Below, in pieces: positions 25,550 through 34,466 of a stretch of 64,000 nt of DNA. The DNA comes from an uncultured Phocaeicola sp. (lineage in GTDB: Bacteria > Bacteroidota > Bacteroidia > Bacteroidales > Bacteroidaceae). The stretch spans positions 62,001 to 126,000 of the forward strand of contig CAOYQO010000004.1 of the NCBI GenBank assembly GCA_948566455.1, read 5' to 3'. A program made the translations under genes and the position numbers. Every line of letters starts with the position of its first letter. Positions within the stretch are counted from its first letter, which is position 1. The notes below the pieces were generated by a model, which searched no databases, was not told the DNA's origin, and saw only the letters and a list, made by a program, of their open reading frames with translations.

Positions 25550-26656
25550 TTACCACTCTATCGGTTCATATTCCAGTCCGAATACATCCGCTACAGCTTT
25601 ATAAGTAACTTTACCTTCTACTACGTTCAGTCCCAGTGCCAGAGCGGGATCGTCTTTACATGCTTTTTGCCAGCCTTTGTCTGCCAATGCCACGGTATAA
25701 GGTAGTGTGGAGTTCGTCAGTGCCATAGTTGAAGTGAATGGCACTGCTCCCGGAATATTAGCTACCGCATAGTGTACGATACCGTCCACTACATACGTTG
25801 GTTCGCTGTGGGTGGTAGGATGAGAGGTTTCGAAGCATCCGCCCTGATCTATGGCAACATCCACGAGAACGGTTCCCGGTTTCATCAGTTTCAGCATATC
25901 TTTGGTAATCAGATGTGGAGCTTTATCTCCCGGAATCAGTACGGAACCAATCACGAGGTCTATGTTGGGCAGTTCCATCCTGATGTTATGCATAGAAGAA
26001 TATAGAGTTTTTACATTCTTTGGTAACACTTCGCTAAGGTAGCGCAGGCGTGTCAGATTAATATCGGTGATCAGTACTTCCGCACCCATTCCGGCAGCCA
26101 TCTGTGCAGCATTGGTTCCTACTACACCACCGCCCAGAATCAATACACGTGCAGGACGAACACCAGGTACGCCACCCAGTAATTTCCCTTTTCCGCCTTG
26201 CGGCTTTTCCAGGAAACGGGCACCTTCCTGTGTAGCCATACGTCCGGCTACTTCACTCATGGGAGTGAGCAATGGGAGAGAGTGGTCTTCCTTCTCTACG
26301 GTTTCGTAAGCGATGCAGATGCCACCGCTCTCTATCATGGCTTCGGTAAGTATCTTATCGGCGGCGAAGTGGAAATAGGTAAATACCACTTGCCCCTTTT
26401 TAATCAGTTTGTACTCGGGGGCGATAGGTTCTTTCACCTTTACAATCATTTCAGCTGCGGCATACGTAGCTTCGATGGTTGGCAGCATTTTCGCACCCAC
26501 TGCAGTGTACTCTTCATCAGGAAAACCGCTGTTTGTACCGGCAGACGCCTGTACATACACTGTATGACCTCTTTTCACCAACTCGGCTACTCCGGCAGGG
26601 GTCATTCCTACACGGTTCTCGTTGTTTTTGATTTCCTTAGGTACTCCGATAATCAT
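25550..26656 (-). CDS. ald: Alanine dehydrogenase
   Basis: NAD-dependent enzyme interconverting L-alanine and pyruvate plus ammonia. The 368 residues are the standard length. The N terminus MIIGVPKEIKNNENRVGMTPAGV is the family signature with the substrate-binding Arg and Lys region. Substrate residues follow in VKVKEPIAPEY and YFHFAADK. The Rossmann loop is VLILGGGVVGTNAA near residue 170. The C-terminal half has DVAIDQGGCFETSHPTTHSEP and NIPGAVPFTSTMALTN. It is monocistronic on the minus strand. The upstream 183 bp (26657-26839) contain no recognised promoter. Confidence 0.96.
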   Translation of the reverse strand: MIIGVPKEIKNNENRVGMTPAGVAELVKRGHTVYVQASAGTNSGFPDEEYTAVGAKMLPTIEATYAAAEMIVKVKEPIAPEYKLIKKGQVVFTYFHFAADKILTEAMIESGGICIAYETVEKEDHSLPLLTPMSEVAGRMATQEGARFLEKPQGGKGKLLGGVPGVRPARVLILGGGVVGTNAAQMAAGMGAEVLITDINLTRLRYLSEVLPKNVKTLYSSMHNIRMELPNIDLVIGSVLIPGDKAPHLITKDMLKLMKPGTVLVDVAIDQGGCFETSHPTTHSEPTYVVDGIVHYAVANIPGAVPFTSTMALTNSTLPYTVALADKGWQKACKDDPALALGLNVVEGKVTYKAVADVFGLEYEPIEW

Positions 26657-26839
26657 AACCTTACAATTTTAATTGGGGGTTAAACATGTCGCAATGTAGC
26701 GATTTCCGTGTTTCGATGTACTTTGAGAGTAGGTGTTTTACAACAGTATTTTTATACAGGTTTTAATCTGAAATAATCGGATGCCCGCTGAGTTTCAATA
26801 TTTTGCTCAGGAGGTTGTTCATGTATGAATATGAAATGA

Positions 26840-27010
26840 TTAGTGCCTGTACCAGTCATATTTTTTTTCCTGGTCATCTGTTTTGTTCTCTTTTTGCAGT
26901 TGCTTTTGTGCCTTGTGTAAACGACGTATGGTGATAATCATTATTATAAAGCCTATGGCAATAAGTATTGCTAAAACAAGGCATGTGTAGGTGAAAGTTG
27001 TATGGGTCAT
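26840..27010 (-). CDS. Small single-helix membrane protein (56 aa)
   Basis: Function unknown. The 56-residue frame starts MTHTTFTYTCLVLAILIAIG, has one membrane helix (about 8-27) followed by positive residues (IRRLHKAQKQLQKEN), and ends in a hydrophilic tail KTDDQEKKYDWYRH. The positive-inside rule puts the C terminus in the cytoplasm. A good promoter (TTGC-N18-TATCTTTG) lies on the same strand at 27078-27049, about 40 bp before the ATG, which supports it being real. It is divergent from the M23 peptidase gene. Whether it is translated is untested. Confidence 0.6.
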   Translation of the reverse strand: MTHTTFTYTCLVLAILIAIGFIIMIITIRRLHKAQKQLQKENKTDDQEKKYDWYRH

Positions 27011-27048
27011 TGATGTTTATATAAGTGTTTATTATATAGTTTGCGTTG

Positions 27049-27056
27049 CAAAGATA
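27049..27056 (-). promoter_or_regulatory. -7 box of the 56-aa gene
   Basis: Minus-strand TATCTTTG (plus CAAAGATA) with TTGC 18 bp upstream (plus GCAA at 27075-27078) matches the Bacteroides -33/-7 pattern. Confidence 0.55.
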
Positions 27057-27121
27057 TGTCTTTTGGGGAATTATGCAAGTACAATTATGATATTTATTGC
27101 GGCAAAGATGGGGATATTTTT

Positions 27122-27129
27122 TATCTTTG
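27122..27129 (+). promoter_or_regulatory. -7 box of the M23 peptidase gene
   Basis: TATCTTTG with TTGC 21 bp upstream (27097-27100), 28 bp before the ATG. It is divergent from the promoter at 27049-27056. Confidence 0.55.
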
Positions 27130-27157
27130 CCTGCGTTTAAAAACAAAGATTACACCT

Positions 27158-28831
27158 ATGAATAGATATACCAAATCTACTATATATTTATCTTTTTTAT
27201 TATTGTTCGGTGGAATGCAGATTCCTACTGCTGTTCATGCACAGGATGCTACCTTTACCCCGCCTTTTGATTTCCCCATTACTTTTTCCGGGAACTTCGG
27301 TGAAATACGTGCCAATCACTTTCATGGCGGACTGGATTTCAAAACAGGAGGTACTATCGGTAAGCCGGTGCATGCCTTGGCCGAAGGATATATTTCGCGT
27401 ATCCGTGTCACACATGGTTCGGGTTATGTGCTCGATGTAGCCTATAATAACGGATATAAAACCATCAACCGACACCTTAGTGCTTTTGTGGGTGATGTAG
27501 CCCGTAGGGTAGAAGACTTGCAATATGAAAAGGAGTCATGGGAAGTGGAGATTACACCCGAACCGGGTGAATATCCGGTAAAGACAGGGCAGGTTATCGC
27601 TCTGAGTGGCAATACCGGTTATTCTTTCGGTCCGCACCTGCACTTGGATATGTTTGAGGCGGATACGGACGATTATATCGACCCGTTACCTTTCTTTAAG
27701 AAGAAAGTGAAAGACAATACAGCTCCCCGTGCCGAAGGTATTATGCTCTTTCCACAGCCGGGCAGGGGAGTGGTGGGAGGAAACCAGAAATATCAGGCCT
27801 TTCCTCTTAATCCCAAACAGCCGATTACCGCCTGGGGACTGATAGGTTCAGCTATTCGTGCCTATGATTATATGGACGGAGTGAGCAATCGTTACGGAGT
27901 GCATACTGTTATTCTGGAAGTAGATAGTGTGGAAGTATTCCGTAGTGTGGTAGACCGCTTCTCGGAAAACGAAAACCGGATGATAAATTCGTGGACGTAC
28001 GGGCAGTATATGAAGTCTTTTATCGAGCCTGGAAATACATTGCGTATGCTGCATGCTTCCAATGGTAACCGGGGATTGATTGAGATCAATGAAGAACGCC
28101 CCTATCGCTTTGTCTATACACTGAAAGATGCATTGGGAAACACCTCAAAGGTGCGTTTCACCGTACATGGAAAGCGTACGGAAATAAAACCTGTGGAACA
28201 TCGGGAGAAATATGTTTTCCGCTGGGATAAGGTGAATATTCTGCAAGAACCTGGCTTGAATCTGATCATACCCCGAGGTATGCTCTATGACGACGCATAC
28301 CTGAACTATGCCGTACGGGCTGATAGTGGAGATATCGCTTTCACCTATCAGTTGAATGATACACGCATACCTCTGCATGGCCGTTGCGAATTAAGTATCG
28401 GATTGCGCCGCCGCCCGTTGGAAGATATGACAAAATATTACGTGGCAGGTGTGGGTAGCCGTGGTAAGAAGTATAGTATCGGTGGCAAATATGAAGATGG
28501 TTTCATGAAAACCACTATCCGTGAATTGGGTACTTACACTGTTGCCATTGATACCGTACCGCCTAAAATTACTCCGCTTAATCCGAAACAATGGGGAAGT
28601 ACAGGGCGCATCGTATTCAAGGTAAAAGATGAAGAGACCGGTATCAGCAGTTACCGCGGAATCATAGACGGCAAGTATGCCTTGTTTGGCAAACCCAATT
28701 CCATCAGTGGGAATCTGGTGTGCGAACTCGACCCGAATCATGTAAAAAAGGGAGGCAAGCATGTTGTGGAGATGACTGTAACGGATGGATGCGGGAATCA
28801 GACAACAGAAAAGTTTGAGTTTGTCTGGTAA
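27158..28831 (+). CDS. M23 family metallopeptidase
   Basis: Exported peptidoglycan endopeptidase-like protein of 557 residues. The signal peptide (STIYLSFLLLFGGM...) is cleaved near VHAQD. The LytM/M23 domain (about 35-185) has zinc ligands in HFHGGLDFKT (H-x-x-x-D) and HLHLD, so it looks catalytically intact. The remaining ~370 residues are beta-rich domains of unknown role (NTAPRAEGIMLFPQ, DTVPPKITPLNP), typical of the long Bacteroides M23 proteins. The frame extends to 27041, but the extension covers the promoter, so ATG at 27158 is used. Monocistronic; a role in cell-wall remodelling is inferred. Confidence 0.88.
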   Translation: MNRYTKSTIYLSFLLLFGGMQIPTAVHAQDATFTPPFDFPITFSGNFGEIRANHFHGGLDFKTGGTIGKPVHALAEGYISRIRVTHGSGYVLDVAYNNGYKTINRHLSAFVGDVARRVEDLQYEKESWEVEITPEPGEYPVKTGQVIALSGNTGYSFGPHLHLDMFEADTDDYIDPLPFFKKKVKDNTAPRAEGIMLFPQPGRGVVGGNQKYQAFPLNPKQPITAWGLIGSAIRAYDYMDGVSNRYGVHTVILEVDSVEVFRSVVDRFSENENRMINSWTYGQYMKSFIEPGNTLRMLHASNGNRGLIEINEERPYRFVYTLKDALGNTSKVRFTVHGKRTEIKPVEHREKYVFRWDKVNILQEPGLNLIIPRGMLYDDAYLNYAVRADSGDIAFTYQLNDTRIPLHGRCELSIGLRRRPLEDMTKYYVAGVGSRGKKYSIGGKYEDGFMKTTIRELGTYTVAIDTVPPKITPLNPKQWGSTGRIVFKVKDEETGISSYRGIIDGKYALFGKPNSISGNLVCELDPNHVKKGGKHVVEMTVTDGCGNQTTEKFEFVW

Positions 28832-28856
28832 ATAACCCTGTGTCTGAACTTTGTCA

Positions 28857-28934
28857 TCTCCGTACCATCTCCGTGTCTATAACTACGGACTTGACACGGA
28901 GTTGGTACGGAGTTGATACGGACTTGGTAGGTAG
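28857..28934 (+). repeat. 11-bp degenerate tandem array with inverted half
   Basis: TTGACACGGAG (28891), TTGGTACGGAG (28902), TTGATACGGAC (28913) and TTGGTAGGTAG (28924) follow each other at exactly 11 bp, preceded by TAACTACGGAC (28880). Two reverse-complement units, TCTCCGTACCA (28857) and TCTCCGTGTCT (28868), precede them, so the region can fold back. It lies downstream of the M23 gene and 45 bp before the C69 dipeptidase gene. Confidence 0.75.
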
Positions 28935-28979
28935 CGGCTTATGTGCGACATTTGATTTAATAATTAATATAACTGAAGT

Positions 28980-30623
28980 ATGAAAAGTAAAAGACTGACT
29001 CTTTCCGTCTTAGGTATGGTGGTAGCCGTGGCAAATGCATTGGCTTGCACCAATCTTATTGTAGGTAAAAATGCCTCTACAGACGGTTCTACCATCGTTT
29101 CTTATTCTGCCGACTCCTACGGGTTGTTCGGTGAGTTATATCATTACCCTGCCGGTGTACATAAGAAAGGCACTCTGATGGATGTACATGAGTGGGATAC
29201 CGGCAAATATCTGGGCCGGATAGAGCAAGCCCGCCAGACTTACAATGTTATTGGTAACATCAACGAATTCCAGCTGACTATTGCCGAGACTACTTTCGGC
29301 GGTCGTCCGGAATTGGTGGATACTACCGGTATTATTGATTACGGCAGTCTGATTTACCTGGGATTGCAACGTGCCCGTACTGCCCGTGAAGCCATTAAGG
29401 TGATGACCGATCTTGTACAGGAATACGGCTATTACAGCAGTGGTGAGTCTTTCACTATTGCCGATCCTAATGAGATCTGGATTATGGAAATGATAGGTAA
29501 AGGTCCCGGTGTGCGTGGTGCCGTATGGGTAGCTGTACGTATTCCGGATGATTGCATTTCTGCTCATGCCAACCAATCCCGTATCCACCAGTTCGATATG
29601 AACGACAAGAATAATTGTCTTTATTCTTCCGATGTGATTTCTTTTGCCCGCGAAAAAGGTTACTTTACCGGCGTGAATAAGGATTTCAGTTTTGCAGATG
29701 CATATGCTCCTCTGGATTTCGGTGCACGCCGCTACTGTGAAGCCCGTGTATGGAGCTATTTCAATATGTTTACCGATCGCGGAGAAGAATTCCTTCCGTA
29801 TATAGAAGGTAAAACCGATCAGCCAATGCCGCTTTATCTGAAAGCAAACCGCAAAATCTCCGTACAGGATGTGAAGAATGCCATGCGCGACCATTATGAA
29901 GGTACTCCGCTGGATATCAGCAAGGATTTCGGCGCAGGCCCTTACCACACACCTTATCGTCTTTCTCCACTTTCTTTCAAGGTGAACGACCAGGAATATT
30001 TTAATGAACGTCCTATTTCTACCCAGCAATCCGGTTTTGTTTTTGTATCTCAGATGCGTTCTTCTATGCCCGACGCTATCGGTGGTGTACTTTGGTTCGG
30101 TACAGATGATGCCAATATGACGGTGTTCACACCTGTATATTGCTGCACGGATAAAGTGCCTGTATGCTACTCACGCGTAGATGGTGCCGACTATATCACT
30201 TTCTCCTGGAATTCTTCTTTCTGGATTTTCAATTGGGTGGCGAATATGGTTTATCCTCGCTATGATCTGATGATTGAGGATGTACGTGCAAGCCAGTCGG
30301 AGATGGAAACTACTTTCAATGATGCGCAGGAAGGTATTGAATCAGCGGCATCCAAACTATATGCCAAAGATCCCGCCCAGGCAAAAGCATTCCTGACTAA
30401 CTATACGAATATGACCGCCCAAAGTACACTTGATACCTGGAAACGTTTGGGTGAATTCCTTATCGTAAAATACAATGATGGTGTAGTGAAGCGTATGAAA
30501 GATGGTAAGTTCGAACGTAATTCCATCGGTCAGCCGGCAGGTGTGATACGTCCCGGATACCCGAAAGAATTCCTGGAAGAGTATGTAAAACAAACCGGTG
30601 ACCGCTATAGAATGCCGGAATAA
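28980..30623 (+). CDS. C69 family dipeptidase
   Basis: Exported Ntn-hydrolase of 547 residues. The N terminus is a signal peptide (SKRLTLSVLGMVVAVANALA) followed directly by C-TNLIVGKNASTDGST. In family C69 this Cys becomes the N-terminal nucleophile, here after signal removal. Other family motifs are NIDEF-like NINEFQLTIAETTFGGR, SGESFTIADPNEIWIMEMIGKG and ISAHANQSRI. Probably cleaves dipeptides in the periplasm. Monocistronic, flanked by an 11-bp repeat array and a hairpin. Confidence 0.92.
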   Translation: MKSKRLTLSVLGMVVAVANALACTNLIVGKNASTDGSTIVSYSADSYGLFGELYHYPAGVHKKGTLMDVHEWDTGKYLGRIEQARQTYNVIGNINEFQLTIAETTFGGRPELVDTTGIIDYGSLIYLGLQRARTAREAIKVMTDLVQEYGYYSSGESFTIADPNEIWIMEMIGKGPGVRGAVWVAVRIPDDCISAHANQSRIHQFDMNDKNNCLYSSDVISFAREKGYFTGVNKDFSFADAYAPLDFGARRYCEARVWSYFNMFTDRGEEFLPYIEGKTDQPMPLYLKANRKISVQDVKNAMRDHYEGTPLDISKDFGAGPYHTPYRLSPLSFKVNDQEYFNERPISTQQSGFVFVSQMRSSMPDAIGGVLWFGTDDANMTVFTPVYCCTDKVPVCYSRVDGADYITFSWNSSFWIFNWVANMVYPRYDLMIEDVRASQSEMETTFNDAQEGIESAASKLYAKDPAQAKAFLTNYTNMTAQSTLDTWKRLGEFLIVKYNDGVVKRMKDGKFERNSIGQPAGVIRPGYPKEFLEEYVKQTGDRYRMPE

Positions 30624-30633
30624 TGCCCTGTTG

Positions 30634-30671
30634 CAGATTTCACAGGAACTTCATTTCTCCTGTGAAATCTG
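30634..30671 (+). terminator. Hairpin after the C69 dipeptidase
   Basis: CAGATTTCACAGGA (30634-30647) and TCCTGTGAAATCTG (30658-30671) pair perfectly over 14 bp. No T run follows, so it may be a processing or stabilising stem. Confidence 0.55.
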
Positions 30672-30725
30672 TACAATACAGTGTAAATCTTTCATGAAAA
30701 TGTAGGATATTTGAACTTATTCGCC

Positions 30726-30733
30726 TACATTTG
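30726..30733 (+). promoter_or_regulatory. -7 box of the phosphohexomutase gene
   Basis: TACATTTG fits TAnnTTTG and lies 50 bp before the ATG. No clear -33 element was found at the right distance. Confidence 0.45.
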
Positions 30734-30783
30734 TGTCTTACAAATAACAGATATATTTTAACCTCTAAAATAACAATAATTAT

Positions 30784-32526
30784 ATGGAGAATCAGGAACT
30801 TATCAAACAGGTAACTGAGAAAGCCCAGAGATGGCTCACCCCGGCTTATGATGCCGAAACTCAGGCGGAAGTGAAACGCATGTTGGAGAACGAAGATAAA
30901 ACCGAACTGATAGATTGCTTTTATAAGGATTTGGAATTCGGAACGGGTGGTTTGCGCGGTATTATGGGCGCAGGAACCAATCGTATGAATATTTACACGG
31001 TAGGTGCTGCTACACAGGGACTTTCCAACTATCTGAATAAATGCTTCAAGGATAAAGAGCAGATTTCTGTGGTGGTAGGTTATGACTGCCGCAACAACAG
31101 CGACAAGTTTGCTCAGATTTCTGCAGATATCTTCTCGGCAAACGGTATCAAAGTATATCTCTTCGATGATTTGCGTCCTACACCGGAAGTTTCTTTTGCT
31201 ATCCGTCACTTCGGTTGCCAAAGTGGTATCAATATCACTGCAAGCCACAATCCGAGAGAGTACAACGGTTATAAGGCTTATTGGGATGATGGTGCACAGG
31301 TACTTGCTCCGCACGATACCGCTATCATCGATGAAGTAAATAAGGTAACGGTTGCCGACATTAAGTTTAAAGGTAATAAAGACCTGATTCAGATTATCGG
31401 TGCTGATGTGGATAAGATCTATCTGGATATGGTTCATTCTATTTCTATTGATCCGGAAGTGATCAAACGTCAGAAAGATCTCAGCATTGTTTATACTCCT
31501 CTGCATGGTGCAGGTCGTGTTTTGATTCCTGCCTCTCTGAAAGAATGGGGATTTGAGAATGTAAATTGTGTACCTGAGCAGATGGTGAAGGATGGTAATT
31601 TCCCGACAGTGGTATCTCCGAATCCGGAAAATGCTGAGGCACTTTCTATGGCTATCGCTTTGGCGAAGAAGATCGATGCTGATATCGTAATGGCCAGCGA
31701 CCCCGATGCTGACCGTGTAGGTATGGCTTGTAAAGATGATAAGGGTGAGTGGGTACTTATCAATGGTAACCAGACTTGTCTGATCTTCCTGTATTATATC
31801 ATCAAGAACCGTATTGCAATGGGTAAGATGCAGCCGAATGACTTCATTGTGAAGACCATTGTAACTACTGAACTGATTAAGGCTGTAGCTGATAAGAATA
31901 AGATTGAAATGCGTGATTGCTACACTGGTTTTAAGTGGATCGCACGTGAAATCCGTTTGAGCGAAGGTAAACAGCAATACATTGGTGGTGGTGAAGAGAG
32001 CTATGGTTTCCTGGCAGAAGACTTTGTTCGTGATAAAGATGCCGTTTCTGCTTGCTCACTGCTGGCTGAGATCTGTGCATGGGCTAAGGATCAGGGCAAG
32101 ACACTGTATGACGTGCTGATGGATATCTACGTAGAATATGGTTTCTCTAAAGAAACGACTGTAAATGTAGTGAAACCCGGTAAGAGCGGTGCAGATGAAA
32201 TAAAAGCCATGATGGATAATTTCCGTGCTAACCCGCCGAAGGAAATCGGAGGTTCACCTGTTAAACTGATCAAGGATTATAAGACGTTGAAGATTACTGA
32301 TGCCCAGGGAAAGGTTAGTGAACTGGATATGCCGGAAGCTTCAAATGTGCTTCAATACTTTACAGAAGACGGTACAAAGATTTCTGTTCGTCCGTCGGGT
32401 ACTGAACCGAAAATAAAGTTCTATATTGAGGTGAAGGGTGAAATGGGTTGCCCGAAATGCTATGCCAGTGCTGATGCGGAAGCAGAAGAGAAGGTGGTAG
32501 CAGTACGCAAGTCACTCGGTATTTGA
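30784..32526 (+). CDS. Phospho-sugar mutase (phosphoglucomutase/phosphomannomutase)
   Basis: Alpha-D-phosphohexomutase of 580 residues, moving phosphate between C1 and C6 of hexoses. The active serine is in ITASHNPREYNGYK (about 159). The Mg-binding loop is ASDPDADRVGMA (about 304), the sugar-binding loop GGGEESYGF (about 400), and the phosphate-binding loop VRPSGTEPKIKFYIE near the C terminus. Length fits the long PGM2-like subfamily (phosphoglucomutase or phosphopentomutase), so the exact substrate is uncertain. Monocistronic with its own promoter and terminator. A 445-codon frame runs antisense but is only a shadow of this conserved gene. Confidence 0.93.
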   Translation: MENQELIKQVTEKAQRWLTPAYDAETQAEVKRMLENEDKTELIDCFYKDLEFGTGGLRGIMGAGTNRMNIYTVGAATQGLSNYLNKCFKDKEQISVVVGYDCRNNSDKFAQISADIFSANGIKVYLFDDLRPTPEVSFAIRHFGCQSGINITASHNPREYNGYKAYWDDGAQVLAPHDTAIIDEVNKVTVADIKFKGNKDLIQIIGADVDKIYLDMVHSISIDPEVIKRQKDLSIVYTPLHGAGRVLIPASLKEWGFENVNCVPEQMVKDGNFPTVVSPNPENAEALSMAIALAKKIDADIVMASDPDADRVGMACKDDKGEWVLINGNQTCLIFLYYIIKNRIAMGKMQPNDFIVKTIVTTELIKAVADKNKIEMRDCYTGFKWIAREIRLSEGKQQYIGGGEESYGFLAEDFVRDKDAVSACSLLAEICAWAKDQGKTLYDVLMDIYVEYGFSKETTVNVVKPGKSGADEIKAMMDNFRANPPKEIGGSPVKLIKDYKTLKITDAQGKVSELDMPEASNVLQYFTEDGTKISVRPSGTEPKIKFYIEVKGEMGCPKCYASADAEAEEKVVAVRKSLGI

Positions 32527-32552
32527 GAAAGGTAAACTGTTGATAAGCAGAA

Positions 32553-32595
32553 GGAAAGGTGTAATCCTGCGAAGGGTTGCACCTTTTCTGTTTTT
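32553..32595 (+). terminator. Terminator of the phosphohexomutase gene
   Basis: GGAAAGGTGTAA (32553-32564) pairs with TTGCACCTTTTC (32577-32588), then G and six T. Confidence 0.75.
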
Positions 32596-32725
32596 TATCT
32601 GTTGGTGTGGACATTCTTTTCGCTTTAAGGTTCTTTTGCTTTCTTTAAGTCAACTCTGAAATCATTCTCTGTTAAATGCCGTTTTATATGCAACGTATGA
32701 ACCTAACCTAAACCTTAGTTAATAG

Positions 32726-32834
32726 CCATCAGGATGGTAAAAGGGGATTTTGGCAATTAGTGGCGTAAGAACGTTTTCAATAGTGAAAGCACCAGTTGAT
32801 ATAAATTGCCATTATCCTCTTTTGTTTCTGATGG
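32726..32834. other. Long imperfect inverted repeat, possible structured RNA
   Basis: CCATCAG (32726-32732) pairs with CTGATGG (32828-32834), and AAAAGGGGATTTTGGCAATT (32739-32758) pairs with AATTGCCATTATCCTCTTTT (32804-32823) with three mismatches. The result is a ~109-base rod-shaped fold with an apical loop of about 45 bases. It lies in a 479-bp gene-free region. No coding frame fits. It could be a small RNA or a MITE-like remnant. Confidence 0.45.
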
Positions 32835-32887
32835 ATATATTTAGAATGATTTGATGAAGGTCGGATGACCGGGAGATGAGAAGATAT

Positions 32888-32985
32888 ACAGATTGCGGTT
32901 GCATGCTAATTGGTTGATGTGAATGAGAGTCGTTTCATTCGTAGTTGTTCGTTTGTTGAATGCATGTCCTCCGCAATCTGTTTTT
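32888..32985 (+). ncRNA. Candidate small RNA ending in a T-tract hairpin
   Basis: ACAGATTGCGG (32888-32898) pairs perfectly with CCGCAATCTGT (32971-32981), followed by five T in all. The enclosed 70 bases contain further complementary parts (GAATGA...TCATTC near 32931-32950; TTGCATGC against GCATG at 32962). The structure has the size and end of a ~100-base sRNA. No promoter was recognised. It could also be a terminator for the unit at 32726. Confidence 0.35.
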
Positions 32986-33005
32986 ATTTGAATGTTTTTC
33001 GTCTT

Positions 33006-33809
33006 TTAATTATTGCTTAGCCACCAGTCTATCATCTTTCGTGCTATGCTCAGTTTTCGTGGAATTTCCGGCATATTTTCTTTCGAATAGAATGCTCCGG
33101 CACTGAGTTCGTCTTTTTGCAACTTGATTTCTCCACTTTCATAATCGGCAATAAAACCTACCATCAATCCGCTGGGATAGGGCCAGGGTTGGTTACCGAA
33201 ATAAGTGATATTCTTCACCCGCAATCCGGTTTCTTCCATTACTTCACGTTGTACACATTGTTCCAGAGTTTCTCCTACCTCAAGAAAACCGGCTACCAGG
33301 CCATAGAATGTTCCGCGGAAGTTATGGGCATGTACCAGTAAGATTTCTTCTCCACGACGTATCAACACGATGATAGCTGTAGAGATAGGCGGATATATTT
33401 CGTAGGCACACGAAGGACACTTCTTCATGATAGGTGTCTTGTGTTCCGTAGGCATGCCACATGCAGGACAAAAACGACTATGTTGGTCCCAATACAATAT
33501 TTGATATGCTTTACCAGCAGCTTTATATTCATCCAGGGTGATATATTCATAAGAGCCTCGGAGATTGACCATAAGCCATTCTTCCGTTTCCACAACGAGT
33601 TGTTCGATGGCGAATGCGTGTACCATTTCATCCGTAGGTAGTAAGACTTCATGAATCGTACAGCCTGAACCGGGAGCCAACGGTGGCTCTGTACCATAAG
33701 GTACACTGTATTTTATTTCTCCTTTTTCTGTTTTCTCTTTTTTCAGCAGCAGTTGGTCTTTAAAAAAGACGAACCACTGCGTAGGTTCTTGTTTCTCCGT
33801 ATCTTCCAT
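33006..33809 (-). CDS. NAD(+)/NADH diphosphatase (NudC-like Nudix hydrolase)
   Basis: Splits NADH to NMNH and AMP; E. coli NudC also removes NAD caps from RNA. The 267 residues show the NudC order. After an N-terminal domain comes a four-Cys zinc ribbon (FCPACGMPTE ... KCPSCAYEIYP). The Nudix box GFLEVGETLEQCVQREVMEETG follows in pattern (split here: GFLEVGETLEQ, then REVMEETG). Downstream FGNQPWPYPSGLMVGFIA matches the SQPWPFPxS-LM motif diagnostic of NudC. It is the last gene on the minus strand of this block, 71 bp after a GNAT gene. Confidence 0.93.
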   Translation of the reverse strand: MEDTEKQEPTQWFVFFKDQLLLKKEKTEKGEIKYSVPYGTEPPLAPGSGCTIHEVLLPTDEMVHAFAIEQLVVETEEWLMVNLRGSYEYITLDEYKAAGKAYQILYWDQHSRFCPACGMPTEHKTPIMKKCPSCAYEIYPPISTAIIVLIRRGEEILLVHAHNFRGTFYGLVAGFLEVGETLEQCVQREVMEETGLRVKNITYFGNQPWPYPSGLMVGFIADYESGEIKLQKDELSAGAFYSKENMPEIPRKLSIARKMIDWWLSNN

Positions 33810-33880
33810 TATTCTATGATTTTTCTGTTTTTTGATTATTTATTCTGTGTATAACAGATTTATGTGGAAGCAATTATTGT

Positions 33881-34372
33881 TCAGACTATCTTTTGATATG
33901 CGATTCTTGCTGTTCCATTAGATACATACACGATTCCGCAGCGGATAAAGCCATTTCTTGTGAGCAGATTTTGCATGATAATATTGTCTTTATGTGTGTC
34001 CGCACGTAAATTAGGATGTTGTTTGGCGCACCAATCCAGACAGATATCGCCGATGCCTTTGTAACTTCCGTCGGAGGCGATGCGGTGAATCACATAATAA
34101 GGATCATCATTTAACCAGGCTCCATCTTCGATGATGGCATAAAAGGGGTCGGGACTCGGAACAAAACAGAATGTTCCGACGATTTTTCCGTGCTTATCTT
34201 CACATGCATAGCAATGTCCGTCGGTGATTTCTTTGGCAATCAGCTCACGTTGTGGGTAGCCATTGATCCACTGATTTCCATTTCCTACAGATGCCATAAA
34301 TTTGCGGGCATGATCGAATATCTCCATCAGGCGGTCTAAATCTGAAAGCTGGCTGGGGCGAATTTGTATCAT
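33881..34372 (-). CDS. GNAT family N-acetyltransferase
   Basis: A 163-residue acetyltransferase of the GNAT fold. It starts with IQIRPSQLSDLDRLMEIFDHARKFM and has strands ACEDKHGKIVGTFCFV and a degenerate acetyl-CoA loop YVIHRIASDGSYKGIGDICLDWC, then RADTHKDNIIMQNLLTRNGF, the usual motif A-B sequence of small-molecule acetyltransferases. The substrate is unknown. It is on the same strand as, and 94 bp after, a LytTR regulator gene, with a TATCACC-rich spacer between them. Confidence 0.88.
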   Translation of the reverse strand: MIQIRPSQLSDLDRLMEIFDHARKFMASVGNGNQWINGYPQRELIAKEITDGHCYACEDKHGKIVGTFCFVPSPDPFYAIIEDGAWLNDDPYYVIHRIASDGSYKGIGDICLDWCAKQHPNLRADTHKDNIIMQNLLTRNGFIRCGIVYVSNGTARIAYQKIV

Positions 34373-34466
34373 ATCTGTAAACCTGTTAAGTTGCTTATTC
34401 CGGAATACAAAAGTACGTGATTATTTTGAAAAATGATAATTTACACTTTATCACCTCACCACTTTA

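Noticed and set aside
27041..27157. 39-codon N-terminal extension of the M23 peptidase
   Set aside because: It would include the promoter and place the signal peptide internally.
29136..30029. 297-codon open frame on the minus strand
   Set aside because: Antisense to the well-supported C69 dipeptidase gene, with no family features.
30640..31977. 445-codon open frame on the minus strand
   Set aside because: It lies antisense to the conserved phosphohexomutase gene and its protein has no recognisable domain; it is a codon-phase shadow.
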